64,000 nt of DNA. Source: SIG603 sp964370635 (GTDB lineage: Bacteria > Bacillota > Clostridia > Oscillospirales > Acutalibacteraceae). The translations under genes were made by a program, and so were the position numbers. Positions 1 through 8,430 of this stretch are shown here, in pieces. How positions within the stretch are numbered: position 1 is the stretch's first letter; each line of letters begins with the position of its first letter. The stretch lies in contig CAYJJU010000009.1 in assembly GCA_964370635.1 (NCBI GenBank), forward strand, positions 34,832 through 98,831, in the 5' to 3' direction. Under the pieces are notes generated by a model. The model saw nothing but the letters and a program-made list of their open reading frames with translations. It was not told where the DNA came from and made no database searches.

Positions 1-38
1 GCACCCTCTATATCTCTAAAATAAGGACTGTGTGGCAT
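1..38 (-). CDS. 5' end of an unidentified leftward gene (partial)
   Basis: An ATG on the minus strand (complement of 36-38) is preceded by AAGGAGG (complement of 44-50) at 5 nt spacing, and the frame stays open to the window edge, giving MPHSPYFRDIEG. A plausible promoter lies upstream at 73-101. Only about twelve residues are visible, so the product cannot be named. The strong RBS is the main reason to call it a gene. Confidence 0.5.
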   Translation of the reverse strand, partial: MPHSPYFRDIEG

Positions 39-72
39 AATAGCCTCCTTTTTTAACAAAAATTCTAAGTAT

Positions 73-101
73 ATCTTATCACGTAATCACCGTGTTATCA
101 A
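73..101 (-). promoter_or_regulatory. Sigma-A-type promoter for the leftward partial gene
   Basis: On the minus strand TTGATA (complement of 96-101) is followed after 17 nt by TAAGAT (complement of 73-78). It lies 35 nt upstream of the ATG at 38 and 21 nt upstream of the rightward RNase H gene, so the two genes are divergent. Confidence 0.45.
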
Positions 102-121
102 TAGTAAAAGGAGTAAAATAA

Positions 122-718
122 ATGGCTGTAAGGAAATATTATGCTGTGAAAAATGGCAAAAAAGTCGGAATATTTGACACTTGGGAGCAGTGTAAAAGGC
201 AGGTTGACGGCTTTAAGGGCGCAATTTATAAGAGTTTTACGGATTTAAAACAGGCGGAAAATTTCTTAAATGACGAAAAAGAAGAGCTTGTTATATGTAA
301 GGACACGGCAGTGGCATATGTAGACGGCAGTTTTGATGTAAAAAGCGGAAGATATTCAAGCGGAGTGTTAATCCTTTATAAGGGTGAGGAACTTGAGTTC
401 TCTAAGGCTTTTGAAGACGAAGAAATGGCAGAGATGCGAAATGTTTCCGGAGAAATCATGGGTGCGGTTATTGCAATGAAGTACGCACTTAAATATAAAA
501 TAAAGAAGCTTGTCATATATCACGACTACCAAGGGCTTTCTATGTGGGCGACAGGGCAGTGGAAGACAAACAAAAAAGGAACTTTGCAGTATGCGAAGTT
601 TTGCAAACAGTGTTTTGAAGAGATGGAAATAAGTTTTGTAAAGGTAAAAGCGCACTCTGGTGACAAGTATAATGACAAGGCAGACGAGCTTGCAAAGAGG
701 GCTTTGGGGCTTATTTAA
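122..718 (+). CDS. rnhA: Ribonuclease H1 with N-terminal hybrid-binding (viroplasmin-like) domain
   Basis: Cleaves the RNA strand of RNA-DNA hybrids (R-loops, primers). Residues 1-50 look like the viroplasmin/RNase H1 hybrid-binding domain (MAVRKYYAVKNGKKVGIF, then a conserved W and the YKSF region). Residues 62-198 are an RNase H fold with the four catalytic acidic residues visible: D68 (YVDGS), E111 (VSGEIMGA), D135 (YHDYQG) and D185 (HSGDKYNDKADELAK). The length of 198 residues fits two-domain bacterial RNase H1. AAAAGGAG lies 8 nt before the ATG. It stands alone, divergent from the partial gene on its left. Confidence 0.9.
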   Translation: MAVRKYYAVKNGKKVGIFDTWEQCKRQVDGFKGAIYKSFTDLKQAENFLNDEKEELVICKDTAVAYVDGSFDVKSGRYSSGVLILYKGEELEFSKAFEDEEMAEMRNVSGEIMGAVIAMKYALKYKIKKLVIYHDYQGLSMWATGQWKTNKKGTLQYAKFCKQCFEEMEISFVKVKAHSGDKYNDKADELAKRALGLI

Positions 719-757
719 AGAAAAATAATAAAAAACACAGATATTTAAAAAAAATTC

Positions 758-786
758 TTGCTTTTTATAAACAAATGTGGTATGAT
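758..786 (+). promoter_or_regulatory. Promoter of rpsT with ~100-nt leader
   Basis: TTGCTT (758-763), a 17-nt spacer and TATGAT (781-786). Transcription would start near 793, leaving a leader of about 100 nt before rpsT that holds GC-rich segments (815-856). Ribosomal protein genes often carry autoregulatory leaders, but I cannot assign this one to a known family. Confidence 0.7.
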
Positions 787-895
787 TACTACTGCGTTAT
801 GGAGATTAAGCTAACTGCTCAGGCTGCGGGAATACTGTAAGCGGGCTTTGGGCGGTTTTCCAAGTATAAATAATCATTATTGAGGAGGTGTGAGA

Positions 896-1156
896 ATGCC
901 TAATATTAAATCTGCAAAAAAACGTGTTAAAACATCTGCGGTGAGAACTGCAAGAAATAAGGCTGTAAGCACAAATCTTAAGACTCAAATCAAAAAGGCT
1001 AATGCAGCTATCGAAAACAGTGCAGCAGATAAAGCAGAAGTAGTTCGTGTGACTGTTAAGACTATCGACCAAGCAGCTTCTAAAGGAATCATGCACAAAA
1101 ATACAGCATCTAGAAAAAAATCAGCACTTGCAAAAAGACTAAACGCAAGCGCATAA
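896..1156 (+). CDS. rpsT: 30S ribosomal protein S20
   Basis: S20 binds 16S rRNA in the body of the small subunit. The protein starts MPNIKSAKKRVKTS, the S20 signature, and is lysine/alanine-rich helical throughout, ending in KKSALAKRLNASA. At 86 residues it has the usual length. I chose the ATG at 896 rather than the in-frame GTG at 890, because the GTG overlaps the ribosome binding site GAGGAGGTG (882-890) and the family begins MPNIKS. It is monocistronic, between its own promoter (758-786) and a terminator (1178-1209). Confidence 0.97.
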   Translation: MPNIKSAKKRVKTSAVRTARNKAVSTNLKTQIKKANAAIENSAADKAEVVRVTVKTIDQAASKGIMHKNTASRKKSALAKRLNASA

Positions 1157-1177
1157 TTTTAAACTATGCAAATATGT

Positions 1178-1209
1178 AGAACAGATAGCATTGCCGTCTG
1201 TTCTTTTTT
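1178..1209 (+). terminator. Rho-independent terminator after rpsT
   Basis: AGAACAGA (1178-1185) pairs perfectly with TCTGTTCT (1197-1204), loop of 11 nt, followed by a T-run to 1209. Confidence 0.9.
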
Positions 1210-1302
1210 GCGTTACAGAAAGTTTTCAATTAATTATTGACTTTTTAACTTTTTTTGGTTATTATAATAAAAAGGAAATATATTAATTCGGAGGTATGAA
1301 AT

Positions 1303-1455
1303 ATGAAAAAATCACATCACAAACTCATAGCTTTATTTGGCGTTTTACTTGCAGTGGTAGCCGTTGTTGCAACTCTTGCTGCAATATTAATTCACTTTGA
1401 TAAGAAAAAAGATGAGGAAGAGTTAGAGCGTTATCTAGATTGTTCAATTCAATAA
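1303..1455 (+). CDS. Small single-pass membrane protein, 50 aa, unknown function
   Basis: ATG at 1303 follows GGAGG (1290-1294) at good spacing, and the frame closes at TAA 1453-1455. The 50-residue product has a basic start (MKKSHHK), one hydrophobic helix (about residues 8-31, GVLLAVVAVVATLAAILI) and a highly charged tail (FDKKKDEEELERYL) ending in DCSIQ. The topology suggests an N-in or signal-anchored peptide with a charged tail. I do not recognise the family. It lies between the rpsT terminator and a strong bidirectional terminator, so it is probably its own transcription unit. Confidence 0.7.
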   Translation: MKKSHHKLIALFGVLLAVVAVVATLAAILIHFDKKKDEEELERYLDCSIQ

Positions 1456-1470
1456 GAAATTCACAAATCA

Positions 1471-1502
1471 AAAAAAATCAGCCAATGTTGGCTGATTTTT
1501 TT
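1471..1502. terminator. Bidirectional terminator
   Basis: AATCAGCCAA (1476-1485) pairs with TTGGCTGATT (1488-1497). It is flanked by A7 and T7 runs, so it can stop both the small rightward gene and the leftward surface-protein gene. Confidence 0.88.
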
Positions 1503-1520
1503 GAGTTTTTCGACAGTCTG

Positions 1521-1547
1521 AAGCTCCTGCCTATGAGACAGGAGCTT
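1521..1547. terminator. GC-rich hairpin just downstream of the surface-protein gene
   Basis: AAGCTCCTG (1521-1529) and CAGGAGCTT (1539-1547) form a perfect 9-bp stem with a 9-nt loop. It lies 18 nt past the stop of the leftward gene. No T-run follows, so it may act together with the next terminator (1471-1502) or protect the 3' end. Confidence 0.5.
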
Positions 1548-1564
1548 GTGTTTATGTGTTATAC

Positions 1565-4500
1565 TTAATCGGCGTATTTCTTTAAGAGAAATCTGCAAGT
1601 AAGTACTGCGATTAGAGAAATTAGCATCAAAGACACGCTTAAGGATAAATTAAAGTGGTCACCGGTATCAGGAGTGCTTGAGTCCGGAGTTGTAGTTGGC
1701 GTTGTAGTTTCGGAAGACGTTTCGTTTGAAACCTTGATAACATAGTGTGAAAAACGTCCTGTATCAAAACTAATAGTCCTTGTTGCGCTGTCATACACAG
1801 TTTTCCTTTTTTCGCTGTTTCCGTTGTCGTCAACGAAATAGACTGTAACAACAGCGCCGTCTTCTAAGGCTAAGTCTTCAGAGACGGTAACTGTTACGAT
1901 ACCTCCGTCAAAGTCGGTGATTTTTCTGCCGTTTGCCTCGATATAAAGCTCGTACACGGGGTCGCTTTGAGCAAATTCCGTTTGTTCATCTGAGAGTTCG
2001 TTTATGTCTTCTACCTTGCGAAGCACAAGCCTTATTTCATCACCCTGCGCACTGTCGACAACTGCGTTTAATGCTGTAAAATCAAAAGTCATTGTGCCTG
2101 CATCTGATTTAATTTCAAACACTGAGTCCTCACTATCTGCCAAGGCTTGAAGCTTTGATGGGTTAAGTGTAAGCTCTATACCCGTGCTATTTTCGGGAAC
2201 GTCCAAGTTAATCGTGACTTTTGGAGCGTTATCAGTGCCACTAACTTCTGAAAGTGCTTCGTTTACAGCTTCTTGTACAGTGCTATCGGGAATGTCTGCC
2301 GACGAATTATTACCGCTTGTCGTCGGTTTAACGGCTATTTCTACCTCTGTTTCACCCTCAGATGTCACAGGGTCTTTCACTTGTGGTAAGGCTGCATCTT
2401 CGCTCCATTTGGCGTAAAGTGTTGTTGTAGCACTCACTGTATCGGTGTCAAAATTCCATATCGTGGTAAAGCCTGAGTCTTTGTACCAGCCCTCAAAGTT
2501 AAAGCCTTCTTTTGTGGGGTCTAAAGGCTTAAGCACTTTTGCGCCAAAATCAAGAATTTGTTCGTCCACAGGGTCTGCGCCGTCTGTGTCAAAGCTCACA
2601 GTGTATTTTATAGGTGAAAATTCAACCAAAATAGTGTGGTTTTCTCCAACATCGTTAAATGTGTAGCTGTTTGAAAGGGCTACATCAGAGCCGTCTACAG
2701 TCACAGTGGCAACTTGGTAGCCGGTATCAGGAGTGAAAGTAAAGGTTTGCGTGTCGTTTTCGTTAACATGTACGACTCCCGTCGGGTCAATGCTTCCGTT
2801 TTGCCCCGAAGACGCCGTGATAGTGTAGCTAATGATAGGCGCCTCTTGTATTGTTATAGTTATCGCGTTTGTTTCTTCGTAAGAATTATGTGTGTCTGTT
2901 GAGCTTATTGCTACGTTGATTTTAACTATGCCTGCCGTTGTGCCTGCCGAAAAAACTCCGTCAGCATCGATAGATGCACCGGTGCTTGTTCCGCTATCCC
3001 CAATACTAAAACTCACATCTCCTTTTGCGCCACTGAGCAGTGTCTTTAAATCTTTCGTCGTGCTTACTTGGAGTGAGGTAGTTTCTGTGATGGTGGGATT
3101 TTGGTCGGCCTTTACTATATTAACGGTAAATGTTGCAGTTTTATCTTGGTAGCTCACGGTTACAGTTTGGTCGTCTCCAACGCTAAATGTAGAGATGTCT
3201 GTAATGTCGGTAGGAGTAATCTCGTTTTTGCTACCGTCTGAATATGTAGCGGTGACTATCATACCCGTGGTGTCTAAACTTTCGCCATATTTATAAGTGG
3301 TTGTTGTGGGGGACTGGGTAACTGCGATGCTTGAAAGAAGAATTTCTTTAACTGCATCAATTTTAACATATTTTTTTGTGTTGTAATCAGTACTTGTGCT
3401 AAGGTCTACAGAAGAAGCCGTGCCTGCGTCGTCGCCAGCCGTAACACTTGCATTTGTTGTAGATGAATATGTAGGCATTACTTGTAGTGCGTATGCAGCT
3501 GAGGTGTTTGTACTATTTGCTGTAGCGGTAACAGTTCCTTCATTAATGATAAGTTTACCGCCAGCAGTTACACCGATACCATAACTATATGCCACATTTT
3601 CTCCGCTTGTAGCTGTTACTGTACCGCCATTTATGGTTAAATCTCCCATGGACATAATTCCTACGCTATATTCTTCAACATAATAATCGATATTATCATC
3701 GCCATAAAGACCATCACCGCCCGTAGCATTTATAGTTCCGCTTTCGATAGTTATTCCCGAAAGCCCCATAATGCCGGCACTTCTTGCCGAGGCCCAATAG
3801 TCGTTATCCTGAATATCGCTAGCGCTTACATCTAATGAGCCATCGCCCGATATAGTCAAGTGGCTATTAAAATCGGCCATTATGCCAACGATATGATAAG
3901 GGTCGCCCCAATAATCCGCTTCTCTTTGTGGTGCGGTAACAGTATTGTCGCCAATAAGAATAATTTCAAGATTTTCCTTTGTCCAAATAGCTGCAACGGT
4001 GTCGGATACTTCGCTGCTACCCCTTGTAACTTGTCGGTAGCTATCATCAATCCCGTCAGTTATATTTGCTCCGTTTAGGGTAAGTATTGCAGGGGCGCTT
4101 GCCGTGGCAGCCGTGTACTTTACGGTACTACTGCTGTCCTTTAGTACATTGTCTTTATTTCTTTCGGTTACTCGCACACCGCCTACATAAAGGGGATAGG
4201 CGTCTATTTCTTCAAGGACTATATCACCACTATCATACTTAGCGGCAAAAACCATCTCGGGACTATCATAGTAATCACTGCGGTTTACTTCAAAATATTG
4301 TGCGTCACTTTCGGTAGCGTTTGTTGCTATAATATCATCTACTAAAGCAGTGCTTGCACTGACCATCACATATATTTCGGCGCCGCTTGTTAGGCCGTTT
4401 AGTTCAAAATCGGTATGGATTTCCTTTTGTAAGTAGTTATTAGAGTAGTACGTCATTACGCCATGGCTGTTAGGTCCACCTATTTTAGGACTTCCGGATA

Positions 4501-5338
4501 CGATAAAAGTATTAGTCGCCGGTGTTTCGTCGGAAAGCTTTGTTTTAAACGCATAGACATTTCCTTTGATTTCGGCATCGGAAATGCTCAGAGATGTGTT
4601 TCCTATAATTGTGTTATATGTTCCCCCACCGCTATAAACCGAACCGGTAGTATATTCGGCGCCGATTATATCACCGCCCGAAATAACAATAGACGTGTTT
4701 CCCGTAAGAGTGGTCCTGTTGGAGCTCGAACTTGAGAAACTTCCATCGCTAAGCGCGCCTAAGATACTGCCCCCTTCAATAAGAATGGAAACATCTCCGT
4801 TCATATTAGCGTTGTATGTACCGCCATAAATGCTTGCGGTAGTGCCATCTTTAATAACTATAGAAGTGTCTCCGGTCATAGTGCCGCTGCGTGTAGCGCC
4901 ATAAATATTATTGGTAGTACCGCCGTTGATAACTATAGAAGTGCTTCCTGTCATATTGCCATAACGAGAGCCGCCGTATATGTTGCCAACTGTACCGCCA
5001 AACATGGTGATGCTTGTACTTACATTTGTTTGCTCAGAATTAAACCCACCTAGTATTGTGTAATCTGATAAATCGCTGTTTTCTATAACCGAGACAGTGT
5101 CTGCTGCGTCATATTCGCCGATTGTTCCGGCATCGACATAAATGGAAGTAAGGCCCTCGGTTTCACCCTCCACAATTATGATAGGCGTTCCGTTTGCGTA
5201 AATATAAGTACTTGATATTGTCGGTGTTTCTTTATACGAATCCACAGAAGCTTTCGCACTAAAGTTTGTAAATGAAATTACAGACACCGATACGAAAAGT
5301 AAGACCATCAGCGAAAAAGTTTTTTGTAGTAGTTTCAT
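1565..5338 (-). CDS. Large cell-wall surface protein (beta-helix, Ig-like and InlB-like domains, sortase-type C-terminus)
   Basis: A 1257-residue secreted protein. I start it at the ATG at 5338 (MKLLQKTF), which GGAGG precedes by 5 nt; a TTG four codons upstream overlaps that site. Residues 1-30 are a signal peptide. About residues 60-260 are short repeats of the form GxTSIVIxGGTxxxIYG, typical of a right-handed beta-helix; a second set (SGGTVTATS-like) covers about 440-620. Then come a bacterial Ig-like domain (TTYKYGESLDTTGM region), a second beta-rich domain and an InlB/Listeria-Bacteroides repeat (GFNFEGWYKDSGF). The C-terminus has TPDTGD, a hydrophobic helix and a RFLLKK tail, an LPXTG-like sorting signal. 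Likely covalently wall-anchored; ligand unknown. Confidence 0.85.
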   Translation of the reverse strand: MKLLQKTFSLMVLLFVSVSVISFTNFSAKASVDSYKETPTISSTYIYANGTPIIIVEGETEGLTSIYVDAGTIGEYDAADTVSVIENSDLSDYTILGGFNSEQTNVSTSITMFGGTVGNIYGGSRYGNMTGSTSIVINGGTTNNIYGATRSGTMTGDTSIVIKDGTTASIYGGTYNANMNGDVSILIEGGSILGALSDGSFSSSSSNRTTLTGNTSIVISGGDIIGAEYTTGSVYSGGGTYNTIIGNTSLSISDAEIKGNVYAFKTKLSDETPATNTFIVSGSPKIGGPNSHGVMTYYSNNYLQKEIHTDFELNGLTSGAEIYVMVSASTALVDDIIATNATESDAQYFEVNRSDYYDSPEMVFAAKYDSGDIVLEEIDAYPLYVGGVRVTERNKDNVLKDSSSTVKYTAATASAPAILTLNGANITDGIDDSYRQVTRGSSEVSDTVAAIWTKENLEIILIGDNTVTAPQREADYWGDPYHIVGIMADFNSHLTISGDGSLDVSASDIQDNDYWASARSAGIMGLSGITIESGTINATGGDGLYGDDNIDYYVEEYSVGIMSMGDLTINGGTVTATSGENVAYSYGIGVTAGGKLIINEGTVTATANSTNTSAAYALQVMPTYSSTTNASVTAGDDAGTASSVDLSTSTDYNTKKYVKIDAVKEILLSSIAVTQSPTTTTYKYGESLDTTGMIVTATYSDGSKNEITPTDITDISTFSVGDDQTVTVSYQDKTATFTVNIVKADQNPTITETTSLQVSTTKDLKTLLSGAKGDVSFSIGDSGTSTGASIDADGVFSAGTTAGIVKINVAISSTDTHNSYEETNAITITIQEAPIISYTITASSGQNGSIDPTGVVHVNENDTQTFTFTPDTGYQVATVTVDGSDVALSNSYTFNDVGENHTILVEFSPIKYTVSFDTDGADPVDEQILDFGAKVLKPLDPTKEGFNFEGWYKDSGFTTIWNFDTDTVSATTTLYAKWSEDAALPQVKDPVTSEGETEVEIAVKPTTSGNNSSADIPDSTVQEAVNEALSEVSGTDNAPKVTINLDVPENSTGIELTLNPSKLQALADSEDSVFEIKSDAGTMTFDFTALNAVVDSAQGDEIRLVLRKVEDINELSDEQTEFAQSDPVYELYIEANGRKITDFDGGIVTVTVSEDLALEDGAVVTVYFVDDNGNSEKRKTVYDSATRTISFDTGRFSHYVIKVSNETSSETTTPTTTPDSSTPDTGDHFNLSLSVSLMLISLIAVLTCRFLLKKYAD

Positions 5339-5510
5339 AGCGACCTCCAAAGTTTTATTTGTAGTATAATAAAAATATATTTGAATTTATGTAAACGCGG
5401 CTTTTTGAATTTAATAAGAATGCACGCAAATACCAACGTATTATGTTAATCATATTCGACATAATAGTACAATAAATTCAAATAATATTTGTTTATTTTT
5501 AACAAGGATT

Positions 5511-5540
5511 ATTATAGCACAAGATATATTTGATAGTCAA
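5511..5540 (-). promoter_or_regulatory. Promoter of the large surface-protein gene
   Basis: On the minus strand TTGACT (complement of 5535-5540), 18-nt spacer, TATAAT (complement of 5511-5516) with a TG dinucleotide one base before it (extended -10). Confidence 0.7.
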
Positions 5541-5635
5541 CTAGTTTATTATGATATATTAGCAATAAACACTGAATGAGCCTCTTAGGCTCTAAATTTT
5601 GCCGTGATATACTTTCGTCGATGAAAAAGTAAAAT

Positions 5636-5680
5636 AAAGCGGACAATGACGTCTTTAAAAGTAAGTCATTATCCGCTTTT
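5636..5680. terminator. Terminator downstream of the AhpF-like remnant
   Basis: AAAGCGGACAATGAC (5636-5650) pairs with GTCATTATCCGCTTT (5665-5679) with one mismatch. On the minus strand a T-rich tract follows, fitting termination of the leftward gene remnant that ends at 5705. Confidence 0.8.
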
Positions 5681-5704
5681 ATATTATAATAGGTGGTATC
5701 ACCG

Positions 5705-6433
5705 TTAAATATTCCCTAAAATATCAAGTATTTCTGATATATTTTTCTTTCCAAAATGCACATGCTCGCCGTTTAGTATCATGCAGGGAACGCTCATGAT
5801 ATTATGTTTCGACTTTAACTCCTCATAATGAGGCAGGTTGTAAATATCTAGGCTTACATTGTCATTTAGTAAAGCAATTCTTTCCACCGCCATTACAAGT
5901 TCAGGGCAGTTTGTGCAGGATAGCGTCACTGCTAAGTCAATGCTAATTTTCTTATTTATTGCCTTAATTCTATCAATATCATCCTGGGCAATCATCTGTC
6001 CGGGGCCTGCGGCGTTGTATAGTCCTACTACAAATGAATTAAACTCATGCCCACCTGGCACTCCGTGAAAAGACACGCCCATATATTTTTCATTATCTGA
6101 GAAAATTGAAATGCTCGGCAATGCTTTGCTTGTCAAATTATCGTCTTTTTGGCAAGTAATATTTTTGCTTAAATTTGAAAATTCAGACATGAAGCCGCGG
6201 ACTTCGTCGGAGATTTCTCTTTCGTCTAGCCTGTATTTTAGTTTTATATTCGACTCAAACTTAGAGAAAACAGGGGCTAATTGCTCTTTGATTTCAGCAG
6301 AAATAAATGCTCCGTCGTCTTGCTTTGCCGTGCTAGCCACTTTTTCTTCTTTTTTTGTGAAGTGATACTCTCTTTTAGGGATAGAAAGTTGCTCATACTT
6401 TGCTGCAACATATTTTTCAAGAGAAGTGGCGGC
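5705..6433 (-). pseudogene. 5'-truncated long-form thioredoxin reductase / AhpF-like protein
   Basis: What remains is the C-terminal part of a flavoprotein family in which a TrxB-like reductase is followed by a tandem thioredoxin-fold unit. Similarity begins at AATSLEKYVAAKYEQL, which matches the last helix of the TrxB domain, and continues through FHGVPGGHEFNSFVVGLYN to the redox motif LSCTNCPELV and SVPCMILNGEHV. The FAD- and NAD(P)-binding reductase domain, about 290 residues, is absent. The open frame extends to 6499, but those extra residues come from DNA of the neighbouring gene fragment. No RBS-backed start is evident. A residual product, if made, would keep the CxxC thioredoxin fold without its reductase. 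Confidence 0.75.
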
Positions 6434-6772
6434 TTTGGTAGATATGATAATCAAAACATTGAAGCCTATATAACAGACTTGAAACTTCTTTTGCAGCATT
6501 TTAAAATGTATAATTTCGATTTATCAGGCGAGGTATGCGACAAAAAGATATATGAAAACTGCGCATATTTAAGCTCAACAAAAACAGGTTTATGGTATCC
6601 ACAGGTGAAGTCCGGAGACAGTGTGGAAAAAGGCGATTTACTAGGATATATAACGGATTTTTTTGGAAACGAGCTCGATAAATTTTATGCTGTGCAAGAC
6701 GGCGACGTTTTTTATTACACCTTAGATTTAGCGATAAGCGAAGGATATCCGCTTTATGCATATGGAAATTAA
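6428..6772 (+). pseudogene. 3' fragment of an M14-type succinylglutamate desuccinylase/aspartoacylase family gene
   Basis: Similarity to the C-terminal part of AstE/AspA-like deacylases starts at GGFGRYD (6428) and runs through MYNFDLSGEV, TGLWYPQVKSGDSVEKGD, LGYITDFFGN and LAISEGYPLYAYGN to the stop at 6772. This is the lipoyl-like beta-barrel end of the family. The zinc-binding catalytic half (HxxE...H, about 200 residues) is missing. The frame upstream of 6428 is antisense to the thioredoxin-reductase remnant and gives no homologous protein, so it is an accidental extension. Confidence 0.7.
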
Positions 6773-6859
6773 TAGCAGTAAATTTAAATTAAGAAGCGTT
6801 TAAATTTTTAAGTAAGTTTAAGGTTAGCCTAATATAGTAAGTCATGAAGGAGAGATTTT

Positions 6860-8299
6860 ATGAAAAAAATTATTTTTATAGCACTATCGATTACTATGCT
6901 TGCTTTAAGCGGCTGTGAGGCTGGTGAAAACGGCGGAGAAAATTTAGATGAAGCAGTATCCGGGGCGGCCGAAGCTGTGGTTGAGAACGTTACCATTCCC
7001 AGTGATGACTTTATGAGTGACTTAGGCGAAGGGATAACTTTTGCAGACGGTGACGAAATTCTTATTACCCAAAGTGGAACTTACGGGTTTGAGGGCGATT
7101 ACCTTAGCAGTACTATCACTGTAAATGTAGATAAAGATACCGACGAGGGCGTTGTGTACCTTGTCTTAAATAATGCTAACATCGAAAGCGAAACGGGCAC
7201 ACCGATAAATATTCTTGAAGCAAAAAATGTAGTTATCGTGCTTGAGGGCGAAAATACTGTGACTCAGGGCGAAATTGTAACTAGCGATGAAGAATTTCCG
7301 TCGGGCGCTGTCCACTCTAAGGCGGATACACTTATCACCGGTGGAGGAAGCTTAACCGTAAACACACTTTACATGGATGGAATTAATAGCCGTGACGACC
7401 TAATAATAGAAAACGTAAGCATAACTGTAAATGCAGTAGAGCACGGGATAGACGGCAAGGATTTTCTTGCAATAGACAATGCAAATATAAGCGTTACCTC
7501 GCTTAGAGATGGAATTAGAACATCTAATGACGAGGACTTAGAAAAGGGCGACCTTATAATCACAAGCGGCAATTTTGAAATTAATGCACTACACGATGGA
7601 ATAGCGGCGGAGCAGACCTTGCAAATCGACGGAGGCAGTTTTAATATCACTACAGGTGGTGGATTTGTAGAGGTGTTAAATGAGATTACAAGGGGTGAAG
7701 GCTCGGGAAATACTGTTTCGGCAACGGATTTGCTTGAAGAGAGTATGCGCTCTTTAAAAGCTACAAATATCACGATAAACGGCGGTGAGTTCGTTTTAAA
7801 TTCCTATGAAGACACAGTGCATGCTAACGGGGTTTTAACGATAAACGGCGGTGATTTTGACATCGTTTCAGGAGACGATGCGCTTCATGCCGACACAGAT
7901 TTGGTAATAAATGATGGCGAGATTTTAGTGCAAAACGGATATGAGGGCATTGAGGGCGATACGGTTACAATTAATGGTGGAAACATAAATGTCACGGTGC
8001 TCGACGATGCGGTAAATGCAAGCAGTGACGATGGTTTTGCTAAGATTACAGGCGGCACTATTTTTCTAAAATGCCAAGGTGATGGCATCGACTCTAACGG
8101 AGATTTAATTATCGAGGGAGGAGAAATTGTCATTGATGTAGATGCAATTTATTCCGGAGGGGATAGCGAATTGGATGTGAGTGGAGCGTATACCATATCC
8201 GGCGGAAGTGTGACCGATGAAAACGGAAATGAAATATCATTTAACGAAAACCAACAGGGTGGAGGCATTCCGTTTCCAAATAATAGACCCGGAAGGTGA
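6860..8299 (+). CDS. Lipoprotein with Cthe_2159-type carbohydrate-binding beta-helix
   Basis: A 479-residue exported lipoprotein. The N-terminus MKKIIFIALSITMLALSGC is a lipobox signal peptide with lipidated Cys19. From about residue 50 (FMSDLGEGITFADGDEIL) to the end the protein is built of short turns such as TITGGGSLTVN, INGGEFVLNS, INGGDFDIVSGDDALHAD and VTINGGNINV. Such turns are diagnostic of Cthe_2159-like polysaccharide-binding parallel beta-helices, in which acidic residues coordinate calcium. It ends in a GGGIPFPNNRPGR tail. GAAGGAGAG lies 7 nt before the ATG. It sits immediately upstream of a two-component system, possibly functionally linked; its sugar ligand is unknown. Confidence 0.85.
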   Translation: MKKIIFIALSITMLALSGCEAGENGGENLDEAVSGAAEAVVENVTIPSDDFMSDLGEGITFADGDEILITQSGTYGFEGDYLSSTITVNVDKDTDEGVVYLVLNNANIESETGTPINILEAKNVVIVLEGENTVTQGEIVTSDEEFPSGAVHSKADTLITGGGSLTVNTLYMDGINSRDDLIIENVSITVNAVEHGIDGKDFLAIDNANISVTSLRDGIRTSNDEDLEKGDLIITSGNFEINALHDGIAAEQTLQIDGGSFNITTGGGFVEVLNEITRGEGSGNTVSATDLLEESMRSLKATNITINGGEFVLNSYEDTVHANGVLTINGGDFDIVSGDDALHADTDLVINDGEILVQNGYEGIEGDTVTINGGNINVTVLDDAVNASSDDGFAKITGGTIFLKCQGDGIDSNGDLIIEGGEIVIDVDAIYSGGDSELDVSGAYTISGGSVTDENGNEISFNENQQGGGIPFPNNRPGR

Positions 8300-8390
8300 A
8301 TAAATAATAAGGCATCTTCCAAAATGTGATGTCCCTAGTTTTTGCACAAAAGGCTTTAAGCGCTTTTTTAATCAAATTTTAATAAATCTA

Positions 8391-8399
8391 TGATATAAT
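8391..8399 (+). promoter_or_regulatory. Extended -10 promoter of the two-component operon
   Basis: TGATATAAT, an extended -10 (TGnTATAAT), lies 31 nt before the response-regulator ATG. No convincing -35 is present, as expected for an extended -10 or activator-dependent promoter. Confidence 0.55.
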
Positions 8400-8430
8400 A
8401 TAAATAAAAAGCAAACTAGGAAGGTTATTT

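Larger units (their letters stand above)
5339..5704. other. Intergenic region: surface-protein leader, promoter and a terminator
   Basis: This 366-bp stretch holds no gene that I can see. It carries the leftward promoter at 5511-5540, a leader of about 165 nt, and an inverted repeat TATTATGT (5439-5446) / ACATAATA (5459-5466) inside that leader. The terminator at 5636-5680 ends the neighbouring gene remnant. The long leader of the surface-protein gene could be regulatory, but I recognise no riboswitch. Confidence 0.6.

Noticed and set aside
787..889. rpsT leader as a known S20 autoregulatory RNA
   Set aside because: There is a ~100-nt leader with GC-rich segments, but I could not match it to a described structure by eye.
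1639..5000. Several rightward open frames of 62-90 codons inside the surface-protein gene (2184-2417, 2445-2666, 3860-4078 and others)
   Set aside because: They are antisense to a clear large gene with intact signal peptide and domains, without RBS or family similarity.
6281..6772. A 163-residue rightward open frame as one intact gene
   Set aside because: Only the part from 6428 resembles a protein family (M14 C-terminus). The first half is antisense to the thioredoxin-reductase remnant and has no coding character or RBS. It is a chance extension across a deletion junction.
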